64,000 nt of DNA, taken from assembly GCF_050433225.1 (NCBI RefSeq), contig NZ_JBNPXQ010000004.1, positions 248,001 to 312,000 on the forward strand, in the 5' to 3' direction. Below are positions 56,821-64,000 of this stretch, piece by piece. Origin of the DNA: Sphingomonas_D zeicaulis. GTDB taxonomy: Bacteria > Pseudomonadota > Alphaproteobacteria > Sphingomonadales > Sphingomonadaceae. The position numbers were made by a program, and so were the translations under genes. The number at the start of each line of letters is the position of its first letter. The first letter of the stretch is position 1. The notes under the pieces are model-generated. The model made no database searches. It was not told where the DNA came from and saw only the letters and a list, made by a program, of their open reading frames with translations.

Positions 56821-58920
56821 TTATCTCCCACTCCCTCGATACCGGAACGCCAGAACCGTCAGGTCGTCCGTGGCCTCGCCGCCATGCTCGAGCGTACGCA
56901 CCGCGGCATGAAGGCGGTGGCACGCGTCGTCGACGGGGCCGGCATTGCCCCAGCCCTGCAGCGTCTCTGCGACACCCGCCTTGCCGAAGGTCCGGCCGAT
57001 GGCGTCCTGTGCTTCGGTGACGCCGTCAGACAGCAGGATTACCGTGTCGCCGGGGCTCAGCCGCACCGTGGCGGTGCCGTAGATCATGTCCTCCGCCGCG
57101 CCGAAGGGCGGGCCGCCGTCCGAGCGGAGCGGGGCGGGGGTGCCCTCCGCGGGCACAAGCCAAGGGTCCTCATGGCCGACGCCGGCATAGCTGAGATCGC
57201 CGGTACGACAGTCGAGCAGCGCGATCGCCATGGTCACGAACATGTCCTCGACATTGTCGCGCATGATCTCCGCGTTGAGCGTTTCGAGCGCCGGCGCCAG
57301 GTCCGAGACTCCGCGCGACAGCACGCTGCGCGTCAATGCGCGGGATAGCGCCATGAACAGCGCCGCCGACATGCCCTTGCCGGTAACGTCGCCGACGAAC
57401 AGGCAGAGCCGGTCGGCATCGAGGCGGATAACGTCGTAGAAATCGCCGCCGGTGTCCCGCGCCGGCTCGATCAGTCCGCCGATCTCGACGCGGTGGTCAA
57501 GTGTGGCGAGCAGCGTCGCATCGGGCAGCATCGCCTGCTGCATGTCACGCGCGGCGGTGAGTTCGCCAGCGCTGTGCGCGGCGGCGAGTTGCTCGGCCCA
57601 CAGGGCGCGCTGCAGCGCCGCCTGGTGCCGGCGGCCCTCGGCGTAGAGCAGCAGCACGGTCACCCCGCCCGCGGCGAGGCCGGAGAGCAGCGGCAGTACC
57701 GGATCGAGCAACAGCCCGCCGCGGCCGAACGCTGCCGCGCTGGCTGCGATCGTCGCCAGCACCGCCGTCAGCGCCAGCAGCGCCACCCGCCACGGCCGCC
57801 GCTGGGGCGAGAAGGTGCCGAACAGCAGCAGCAGTGCCAGCGCCGCCGCGCGCTCCGCCCACAGCGCCCAGCCGGGTCGCGACAGGCTGTCGCCGGCGAG
57901 GATCGCGTCCACCGCCATCGCCTGCACGCTGACGCCATAGCCCTGTGGCGCAAGCGGCGTGGATACCATGTCGGCAGTGCCCGCGCCGCCCAGCCCTACC
58001 AGAACGATGCGGTTGCGGAACTGGGCGGCGGGGGCCGGATCGCCGAGCACGCTCGCCGCCGAGAATTGCGCGCTGGCGGGCAGCGTACCGAACCGCATCC
58101 GCATCGCGCCATCAGGATCGACCGCCAGTCGACGGCCACCCATCTCCACCGCGTGCAGCCGCCCGTTGCGGATGACGGGCGTCACCGACTGCGTGCGGCT
58201 GGCGACGCGTGCCAGTTCCAGCGCGAAGCCGGGATTGGGGATGCCCGCCACGGTCGCGACCAGCGGCACGCGGCGCTGGGTGCCATCGGCATCGGCAGCG
58301 CCGTTGAGCAGGCCATGCCCCTCGGCGACATCGTCGATCGTCTGGATGTTGGCGAGTGCCCGGTCCCATGCGCGGACGCCGGGGGGGAGGGGGGCGGTGA
58401 ACTGCGCCTCGACCGCGAGCGGCGCCGCCGCCGCATCCTTTTCAGCAGCGATTCCAGCGCGGCCGAGCACTACCGGCGAACGGCCGATGACCTGTGCGAG
58501 CACGCGATCCATCGAGGGCAGTCCGCGCACCTCCTCCGCCACCGGCGCGGGCAGTTCGTCATAGAAGGCGGCGAAACCGACCGGGTCGCGCGGATCGGGT
58601 TCCGATAGCAGCATGTCCAGCCCGATCACCGCGGCGCCGCGATCGTGGATGGTTTCGACCAGCCGGGCGATGGCATAGCGGGACCAGGGCCAGGGGCCGA
58701 TCTGGTCGATGCTGGCATCGTCGATCAGCACCACCGCGACGCGGGTGTCGGTGAAGTCGCGCGGCATCATTTGCTGCCACAGGTCGAACAGCGGCCGGCG
58801 CAGCGCATCGGCCTGCGGCGCGAAACTTGCCGCCAGCACCAGCAGCCCCGCGACGATGCCCGCCAGCCTCGCGCGGCCGGCGCGGATGCCGGGATCAGAC
58901 GTCGAGTTCGAGTCCGTCAT
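56821..58920 (-). CDS. CHASE2-SpoIIE (PP2C) sensor phosphatase
   Basis: This 699-residue protein has an N-terminal membrane segment, a periplasmic CHASE2 domain (about 40-330; VAVVLIDDASIDQIGPWPWSR) and three membrane segments (about 345-430). A short coiled coil and a C-terminal SpoIIE PP2C phosphatase follow, with DTGGDFYDV, DVTGKGMSAALFMA and LLSDGVTEAQ. It should dephosphorylate a STAS protein in response to an envelope signal. The start MTDSNSTSD at 58920 overlaps the MBL stop by 26 bases. Confidence 0.92.
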   Translation of the reverse strand: MTDSNSTSDPGIRAGRARLAGIVAGLLVLAASFAPQADALRRPLFDLWQQMMPRDFTDTRVAVVLIDDASIDQIGPWPWSRYAIARLVETIHDRGAAVIGLDMLLSEPDPRDPVGFAAFYDELPAPVAEEVRGLPSMDRVLAQVIGRSPVVLGRAGIAAEKDAAAAPLAVEAQFTAPLPPGVRAWDRALANIQTIDDVAEGHGLLNGAADADGTQRRVPLVATVAGIPNPGFALELARVASRTQSVTPVIRNGRLHAVEMGGRRLAVDPDGAMRMRFGTLPASAQFSAASVLGDPAPAAQFRNRIVLVGLGGAGTADMVSTPLAPQGYGVSVQAMAVDAILAGDSLSRPGWALWAERAAALALLLLFGTFSPQRRPWRVALLALTAVLATIAASAAAFGRGGLLLDPVLPLLSGLAAGGVTVLLLYAEGRRHQAALQRALWAEQLAAAHSAGELTAARDMQQAMLPDATLLATLDHRVEIGGLIEPARDTGGDFYDVIRLDADRLCLFVGDVTGKGMSAALFMALSRALTRSVLSRGVSDLAPALETLNAEIMRDNVEDMFVTMAIALLDCRTGDLSYAGVGHEDPWLVPAEGTPAPLRSDGGPPFGAAEDMIYGTATVRLSPGDTVILLSDGVTEAQDAIGRTFGKAGVAETLQGWGNAGPVDDACHRLHAAVRTLEHGGEATDDLTVLAFRYRGSGR

Positions 58921-59857
58921 AGGCGCACACCACCTCGATCGGCGGGCCGTCGCCACGGCCCAGTTCCTCATAGCGGATGGTCTCGCGATGCACCGTCTCG
59001 ATCATCGCATCGCTGGCGGCGGGCTCGTGGTGGAACATCACCAGCCGGCCCGCGCCCGCGGCCCGGCACAGGTCGACCGCGGTCAGGCTGCTCGAATGGC
59101 CCCAATCCTCGCGCAGCGTAACCGCGTCGGCCAGCGAATACATGGTGTCGCAGATCACCGTGTCGGCGCCGCCGAAGAAGCGCTCGAACCGCGTCTCGCC
59201 TTCCATATCGTCGATGGGATGCTCGGAATCGGTGCTGTAGATCAATGTCCGGCCATCGCCCTCGATGCGGAAGCCATAGCTGTCATGATCGTGGAACTGG
59301 CGGATCACCGAAACCGTCAGCCCTTCGACCTCGATCGGCTCGCCCGGCGTCAAGGTGACGAACTCGATCGTGGCGCCCAGCGCCGCGAACGGCACCGGAA
59401 AGGAGATCGCCTCCTGCTGGCGCACCAGAGCCTCGCGCGCCTCGGCATGGCCGGCATAGATGGTGATGCGCGCCTGCGGGTCATAGGCTGGCCCGAAGAA
59501 GGGGAAGCCCATGATATGGTCCCAATGCGGGTGCGACAGGAAGATGCGGAAGTCGCGCGGCCGCCCCTCGGCGTAGCGCGCGATTGCGCTGCCGCCGAAC
59601 CCACGCAGGCCCGAGCCGAGGTCGCACAGCAGGAAGGGGCCGGTGCCGCGGTCGATCTCGACGCAGCTCGTCGCGCCGCCATAGCCGCCCCCCACGGAGA
59701 AGGGGAGTTCGCCGGTGACGAAGGCGAGCGCGGCTTGTTCGTCGTCGAACCGCCGCCCGCCGGCTGCAACCAGCGCGCGGGCGATCTTGCCGGCGACGGT
59801 GGCGGCATCGGCCGCGACGGGCAGCGATCCGCGGGTTCCCCAGAAACGCAGGCGCAC
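58895..59857 (-). CDS. MBL-fold metallo-hydrolase
   Basis: This 320-residue protein has the metal motif LSHPHWDHIMG near residue 109, a second ligand region with YSTDSEHP, and HHEP at the C-terminus. The start RLRFWGTRGSLP is shared with cAMP phosphodiesterase- and PhnP-like MBL proteins. It lies between the CHASE2-SpoIIE and STAS genes in one operon, suggesting cleavage of a signalling molecule or phosphodiester. Confidence 0.88.
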   Translation of the reverse strand: MRLRFWGTRGSLPVAADAATVAGKIARALVAAGGRRFDDEQAALAFVTGELPFSVGGGYGGATSCVEIDRGTGPFLLCDLGSGLRGFGGSAIARYAEGRPRDFRIFLSHPHWDHIMGFPFFGPAYDPQARITIYAGHAEAREALVRQQEAISFPVPFAALGATIEFVTLTPGEPIEVEGLTVSVIRQFHDHDSYGFRIEGDGRTLIYSTDSEHPIDDMEGETRFERFFGGADTVICDTMYSLADAVTLREDWGHSSSLTAVDLCRAAGAGRLVMFHHEPAASDAMIETVHRETIRYEELGRGDGPPIEVVCAYDGLELDV

Positions 59858-59868
59858 GGACGTCGCTC

Positions 59869-60195
59869 CTATGGCTGGATGGTCTCGCGAATCTCGAAGA
59901 TCTTGTCGTAGCGGCTGATCGCCAGGATCTCCCGCATCGGCGCCGAGGGGCGGGCGAGCGCGATCGGCGTGTCACTCTCGCCGGCTTCGCGCCGCGCGAT
60001 CGTCAGCACCCGCAATCCGCGAGACGACATGTAGGGCACCGCGCCGAGATCGATGACCAGCGCCAGGCCGGCGTCGCGCGCCTCCGCCAGCGCCGCGGTC
60101 AGCGCATCGCGAAACGCCTCCCATTGCGTCTCGTCGATCCGGCCGACGGGGCGGACGACCAGGGCCTCGGCGGTTCGGCTGCTCGTCGTGTCCAT
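59869..60195 (-). CDS. STAS-domain anti-sigma factor antagonist
   Basis: This 108-residue protein has GRIDETQWEAFRDAL, LVIDLGAVPYMSSRGLRVL with the phosphorylatable Ser, and MREILAISRYDKIFEI. It resembles SpoIIAA/RsbV. The ATG at 60195 is preferred; the frame extends to 60231. It is the likely substrate of both the nearby HATPase (kinase) and SpoIIE phosphatase. Confidence 0.9.
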   Translation of the reverse strand: MDTTSSRTAEALVVRPVGRIDETQWEAFRDALTAALAEARDAGLALVIDLGAVPYMSSRGLRVLTIARREAGESDTPIALARPSAPMREILAISRYDKIFEIRETIQP

Positions 60196-60285
60196 CTCCG
60201 CCCTCGTTCGCTCAGGCGCGCATAGCCGCACAGCGGCAATGCGGCGTCAAGCGGTGTGTTTCACCCTCCGTCCGTCCGGATGAGC

Positions 60286-60320
60286 AAAAAGCCCTTTCCC
60301 GCGAAGTGCGGGAGAGGGCT
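60286..60320 (-). terminator. Rho-independent terminator of the sorbosone dehydrogenase gene
   Basis: AGCCCTTTCCCGC (60290-60302) pairs with GCGGGAGAGGGCT (60308-60320), 13 bp with one G-U. On the minus strand it is followed by TTTTT (60290-60286) and lies 23 bases after the gene's stop. Confidence 0.85.
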
Positions 60321-60343
60321 CGTCATGCGCTTTCCAGCCAGCC

Positions 60344-61678
60344 TTACCGCGCCGCGCTCACCCGCCACACGGTGTTGCCGACATCGTCCGCCACCAGCAG
60401 CGCGCCCTTGCCGTCGATGATCGTGCCGACCGGGCGGCCGCGGGCGTCGCCCTCGACGAGGAAGCCGGTCAGCACGTCGATCGGCTTGGCGTTCTTCGCG
60501 GGGAAGCCATCCGGCCCGAACGGCACGAACACCACCTTGTAGCCGGAGGCCGGCTTGCGGTTCCACGAACCATGCTGGCCGATGAAGGCGCCGCGCACGA
60601 AGCGGCCGCCCAGCTGCGCGCGATCGGCGAAGGCGAGGCCGAGCGAGGCGGTGTGCGGCCCCAGCGCATAATCGGGGCGACGGGTATATTCGAGCATGTC
60701 CGGCCGCTCGGGCTGGACGCGCTTGTCGGGATAGCCGCTCCAATAGGCCCAGGGCCAGCCGAAGAAATCGCCCTCGTTGACCTGGGTCAGATAATCCGGT
60801 GCCAGGTCGCCGCCGAGCATGTCGCGTTCGTTGACGGTGGTCCACAAGGTGCCGCTCACGGGCTCCCACGCCAAGCCGTTGGGGTTGCGCAGCCCGCTGG
60901 CGAACACGCGGCGGCGGCCGGTCTTGGGATCGACCTCGAGGATCGCGGCGCGGTTGACCTCGGTCTCCATGCCGTTCTCGCCGATATTGCTGTTCGACCC
61001 GACCGTCACATACAGCCGCGTGCCGTCCGCGTTGGCGAGCACGTTGCGCGTCCAGTGATTGTTGGGCTGGGTCGCGGGCAGATCGATGATCTTGCGGCCC
61101 TTGGCGCTGATCTTCGTCTCACCCACCTTGAACGGGAAGGCCATCAGCGCATCGGTGTTGCCGACGTAGAGCGTGTCGCCGACCAGCGCCATGCCGAAGG
61201 GGGAGTTGAGCCCCTCGAGCAGCGCGAACTTCTGCTCCGCGATGCCGTCGCCATTGGCGTCGCGCAGCAGCGAGATGCGGTTGGCGGAAGGCACGCCGGC
61301 GCCGGCGCGGCCCATCAGCCAGCCCATGATCCGCTGGGTGACGCTGCCCCCGGCTTCGCTTTTGGGCTTGTTCGATTCGGCCACCAGCACGTCGCCGTTG
61401 GGCAGCAACGTCATCCAGCGCGGGTGATCGAGCCCGGTGGCGAAGGGCTGGACCTTCAACCCGCCCGCGGGCGTCGGCATCTGCCCCTCTTTCCAGCCGA
61501 CCGGATCGGCGATGTTCACCGTCGGAATCGATTCGTTGGAAGGGCGGGTGATGGTGGGCTTGGCGCCCGTCACCGCCTCCACCGAAAGCGTGGCGGATTG
61601 CCCGCGCAGGAAGAAGAACCATCCGGCGAACAGGAAGACAGCCAGGACGGCGACGAGGATCAGGACGCGCTTCAGCAT
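60344..61678 (-). CDS. Sorbosone dehydrogenase-family PQQ-type sugar dehydrogenase
   Basis: This 444-residue protein has an N-terminal membrane anchor (VLILVAVLAVFLFAGWFFF) and a six-bladed beta-propeller. Family stretches include GLDHPRWMTLLPNGDVLVAES, LRNPNGLAWEP, TVNERDMLGGDLAPDYLTQV and GQHGSWNRKPASGYKVVFV. Relatives are periplasmic PQQ-dependent aldose dehydrogenases. No PQQ synthesis genes are in view. It is a single gene with its own terminator. Confidence 0.9.
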   Translation of the reverse strand: MLKRVLILVAVLAVFLFAGWFFFLRGQSATLSVEAVTGAKPTITRPSNESIPTVNIADPVGWKEGQMPTPAGGLKVQPFATGLDHPRWMTLLPNGDVLVAESNKPKSEAGGSVTQRIMGWLMGRAGAGVPSANRISLLRDANGDGIAEQKFALLEGLNSPFGMALVGDTLYVGNTDALMAFPFKVGETKISAKGRKIIDLPATQPNNHWTRNVLANADGTRLYVTVGSNSNIGENGMETEVNRAAILEVDPKTGRRRVFASGLRNPNGLAWEPVSGTLWTTVNERDMLGGDLAPDYLTQVNEGDFFGWPWAYWSGYPDKRVQPERPDMLEYTRRPDYALGPHTASLGLAFADRAQLGGRFVRGAFIGQHGSWNRKPASGYKVVFVPFGPDGFPAKNAKPIDVLTGFLVEGDARGRPVGTIIDGKGALLVADDVGNTVWRVSAAR

Positions 61679-61773
61679 GCGCCTTATCTAGGCGGTCGCG
61701 ACGCCGCCGAACAGGTGGTGCTTGATTTCAAAAGACGATTGCGGAGAGATCCGCCCGCCGCCTGCCCGGGAGC

Positions 61774-62973
61774 ATGACCATCTCGATCCTCCGCCGTACC
61801 GCCGCGATCGCCGGGCGCGTCCTGTTCTTCACCGTCGTCGCCGCGCTGCTCGCGGTGCAGATCGTGCCGCCCTTCCTCGATCGCATCTATTATCGCGGCC
61901 CCGAAAGCGGCCATTTCGATGGCGCGCGCTTCTTCAATCCGGATGGCGACGATCTGGCGGGGCCGCCGGGGTCGAACCGCGGCGGCCGCGCCGGCTTCTT
62001 CTACCGCTGGATCACCGGTGCGGATGGTCGCCCTGCGTGGCCCGCGACCGTGCCCGTCACCCCGTCGCGGCCCGCCGCGCGCGTGGAGGGCGATGCGCTG
62101 GTCGTCACATGGGTCGGGCATGCGACGGTGCTGGTGCAGACGCGCGGGCTCAACATACTGACCGACCCGATCTGGGCGCCAACCGCCGGCCCGTTCGGCT
62201 TCGGCCCGCCGCGCGTCGCCGAACCCGGCATCCGGCTGGCGGACCTGCCGCCGATCGACCTGATCCTCGTCAGCCACAATCATTATGACCATATGGATCT
62301 GGCCACGCTGAAGACGCTGTGGGATCGCGATCATCCGCGCATCGTGACGAGCCCCGGCAACGACACGCTGCTGCGCGATGCGGGGATCGACGGGGCGACG
62401 GCGCTGGACTGGGGCGGCCATGTCGCCGTGCGCAACGGCGTCGGCGTGGCGGTGACGCGCAACCATCATTGGGGCAGCCGCTGGTTCACCGATCGCAACC
62501 GCGCGCTCTGGTCCAGCTTCGTCGTCACCGCGCCGGGCGGCAATATCTTCTTCGCCGGCGATACCGGCGCGGGCGACCTGCAATGGCCGGTCGAGGCGCG
62601 CAAATGGGGCAGGGTGCGCCTCGCGCTGCTGCCGATCGGCGCGTTCCGCTTCTCCGAAGGACAGATGGAAACTGGCGCGCATGTCGGCCCGATCGATTCC
62701 GCCGAGGTCTTCGCGCGGCTCGGCGCGCCGACCGGGCTTGCGGTCCACTGGGGCACCTTCCGGCTGAGCTACGAAGGCTATGACACGCCGCCGCGGCTGC
62801 TCGACGCGGTGATGCGCTGCCGCCCGGATATCGCTGGCAGCTTCTCCGCCGTGGCGATCGGCAGGCCGGTAACGGTGGCGGCGCTGGGGGCGGAAGCGGC
62901 GCCTCGGCCTGCCGTGTCACGCGCGGAGGTGGTGCGCTGCCTCGATACGGATGCGGTAAGGGCGATGCGCTAA
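61774..62973 (+). CDS. MBL-fold hydrolase (NAPE-PLD/UlaG-like)
   Basis: This 399-residue protein has an N-terminal membrane segment, then VTWVGHATVLVQT and the metal motif SHNHYDHMD near residue 170. Later ligands appear in NHHWGSRWF, FFAGDTGAG and VHWGTF. This pattern matches N-acyl-phosphatidylethanolamine phospholipase D-like hydrolases (lactamase_B_2). It may be attached to the inner membrane facing the periplasm and act on lipids. Adjacent genes give no clue. Confidence 0.88.
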   Translation: MTISILRRTAAIAGRVLFFTVVAALLAVQIVPPFLDRIYYRGPESGHFDGARFFNPDGDDLAGPPGSNRGGRAGFFYRWITGADGRPAWPATVPVTPSRPAARVEGDALVVTWVGHATVLVQTRGLNILTDPIWAPTAGPFGFGPPRVAEPGIRLADLPPIDLILVSHNHYDHMDLATLKTLWDRDHPRIVTSPGNDTLLRDAGIDGATALDWGGHVAVRNGVGVAVTRNHHWGSRWFTDRNRALWSSFVVTAPGGNIFFAGDTGAGDLQWPVEARKWGRVRLALLPIGAFRFSEGQMETGAHVGPIDSAEVFARLGAPTGLAVHWGTFRLSYEGYDTPPRLLDAVMRCRPDIAGSFSAVAIGRPVTVAALGAEAAPRPAVSRAEVVRCLDTDAVRAMR

Positions 62974-62978
62974 CCCTT

Positions 62979-63103
62979 CTCCCTCTCCCCTCGGGGGCGT
63001 GCGGTAAATCTGACGGGTCGATCATGCCCCCGGCATGATCTGCGGGATGCCGGGGGCATTCCGCACCGGTCAGATTTGCCGCACGGGCCGGGGAGAGGGG
63101 GAG
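62979..63103. repeat. Compound palindromic repeat (REP/MITE-like)
   Basis: Outer arms CTCCCTCTCCCC (62979-62990) and GGGGAGAGGGGGAG (63090-63103) pair. Inside, GTGCGGTAAATCTGAC (62999-63014) matches the complement of 63069-63084 at 15 of 16. The core has GATCATGCC-ccc-GGCATGATC (63020-63040) and competes with ATGCCCCCGGCAT/ATGCCGGGGGCAT (63024-63036 and 63047-63059). No coding frame is present. Confidence 0.75.
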
Positions 63104-63200
63104 CCGCGCGACGCGTAAAGGTTAGGAGGGCTTGGCACTGCTGCCCGGTCGGCCCATTTTTAGAACGAACTCATCAGAGCATTACGCTTGGCGCGACTGC

Positions 63201-63253
63201 CCCTCTCCCTGGTCCGCTACGCGGACCTTTCCCTCTCCCCATAGGGGCGAGGG
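63201..63253. repeat. Second palindromic block with CCCTCTCCC repeats
   Basis: CCCTCTCCC occurs near 63201 and again at 63231 around GGTCCGC-tac-GCGGACC (63211-63227). CCCTCTCCCC-ata-GGGGCGAGGG (63231-63253) forms a near-perfect hairpin. It lies downstream of the 2OG oxygenase gene and probably helps end that transcript. Confidence 0.6.
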
Positions 63254-63320
63254 CAAAAAATCGGCCGCAATCGGGATGTGTGAACGCCGTAGCCCCCGAG
63301 GGGAGAGGGACTGGTCCGCG

Positions 63321-64000
63321 CTACTCCGCCGCTTCCGTCTCCTCCCGCGGCTTGTCGGCATATCCCGCGACATCCTCGCCCAGGAACTTGCTGTTCTCCG
63401 CCCGGATCCGCGCCGCGGCATCGTCGTAGAAGAAGGGCAGGAAGGCGTAGCGCCGGCCGCTGCGCACCGGCAGCGCCTCGTGCAGCAACGAGCAGGAGAA
63501 GACCACCGCGCCGCCCGTCTCCGCGCGATAGGAAGCGCGGCCGAATTCGGGAAAGCGGAGCTCGCCGCCTTCATAGTCCTCGGCGTTGAGGTTGATCGTG
63601 CAGGCGAAGCGGCGGTGCGCGGTGCCCTTGGTGGTGTTGTCGCGGTGCGGGCGGAAATAGCCACCCACCGACGAATCATAGCAGGCCACCGTCCAGCGCT
63701 CGATGCGGGTGACGTGGAACTGGAAGGCGCGCTGGATCGCCGGCACCAATGTGCGGATGATGCGGCGGTTGATCGTCTTGCGCAGATCCTCGTCCATGAT
63801 CTCGAAGTCGGACCGGCGCTTGTGGGTATAGTCGCGGCGCAGCACGGTCATCCCGTCCTCCTCGCGCATGAAGCCCGATTCGGTGCCGCCGCCGGCGTCG
63901 TAAAGCGCGATCAGGTGACGGCAGAGATCGGGCTCCAGCACGCGCGGCACCATCAGCACCGGCGCATGGCCCTGCGCCAGCGGCTCGGCGACCAGTTCGC
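63321..64000 (-). CDS. 2OG-Fe(II) oxygenase (P4H-like), 5' end beyond the window
   Basis: The open frame continues without a stop to the window edge, so the N-terminus is missing. The visible part has the iron site RPHRDNTTKG (His, Asp) and distal His in CSLLHEALPV, then GRRYAFLPFFYDD with the 2OG-binding Arg. The preceding ELVAEPLAQGHAPVLMVPRV recalls proteins in which a peroxiredoxin-like domain is fused ahead of the oxygenase; that domain would be outside the window. The ATG at 63959 would truncate a conserved region. Confidence 0.82.
   Translation of the reverse strand, partial: ELVAEPLAQGHAPVLMVPRVLEPDLCRHLIALYDAGGGTESGFMREEDGMTVLRRDYTHKRRSDFEIMDEDLRKTINRRIIRTLVPAIQRAFQFHVTRIERWTVACYDSSVGGYFRPHRDNTTKGTAHRRFACTINLNAEDYEGGELRFPEFGRASYRAETGGAVVFSCSLLHEALPVRSGRRYAFLPFFYDDAAARIRAENSKFLGEDVAGYADKPREETEAAE

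Overview
The window is high-GC alphaproteobacterial chromosome, most likely from Sphingomonas or a close Sphingomonadaceae relative. Two large TonB-dependent receptors, tightly overlapping ATGA/GTGA gene junctions, the codon use and the protein types all point that way. No rRNA gene, CRISPR array or insertion sequence was found. Species and all database matches remain unverified because only the sequence was read.

Left flank (1-28197). A divergent sugar locus opens the window: a split transketolase subunit on the minus strand faces a five-gene overlapping operon (DUF2291 lipoprotein, RbsA-like ATPase, RbsC-like permease, DeoR regulator, periplasmic binding protein), followed by a TIM-barrel isomerase and a convergent Gfo/Idh/MocA dehydrogenase. 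Next come an aldo/keto reductase, an SsuD-like flavin monooxygenase, a PhyH dioxygenase, an MFS carrier and a TonB receptor, which read as an uptake and oxidation module for an unknown small molecule. The rest is a prolyl-oligopeptidase-family peptidase, a secreted beta-propeller protein, aconitase (acnA) with a clear terminator, a 73-aa zinc-ribbon protein, a secreted cyclophilin, a second TonB receptor, and a LysR regulator divergent from an aldo/keto reductase.

Integrated island (28289-48411, about 20.1 kb). A tRNA-Ser(GGA) gene is followed by a tyrosine integrase, and the last 15 nt of the tRNA recur at 48397-48411. Paired copies of an 11-nt motif (AAAGTGTGGGG type) lie just inside both ends and look like integrase arm sites. 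Inside are a TraA relaxase, TraC, TraD and a candidate oriT but no coupling protein or type IV secretion genes. This makes it an integrative and mobilizable element rather than a self-transmissible ICE. Cargo and accessory genes include an orphan ParB with a sigma-region-4 protein, a nucleotidyltransferase-HEPN fusion, an ImmA/IrrE-like protein whose metal site reads CALGD instead of HELGH, a three-gene operon of unknown function with a membrane protein, a hidden 11-codon leader ORF plus hairpin ahead of a 54-aa protein, and an EcoRI-type adenine methyltransferase overlapping a DUF262-HNH nuclease gene. The last pair is visibly less GC-rich than its surroundings and is the best candidate for a defence system here.

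Right flank (48412-64000). A noncoding stretch with three strong hairpins and a frameshifted acetyltransferase remnant is followed by a DUF418 membrane protein, an NTF2-like protein, a chrBA chromate-resistance pair divergent from an alginate-export-type porin across a palindromic operator, and a probable partner-switching signalling locus (HATPase, FecR, OmpA, CHASE2-SpoIIE phosphatase, MBL hydrolase, STAS). A sorbosone-dehydrogenase-type protein, an MBL-fold hydrolase, a block of compound palindromic repeats and a 2OG-Fe(II) oxygenase cut by the window end complete it.
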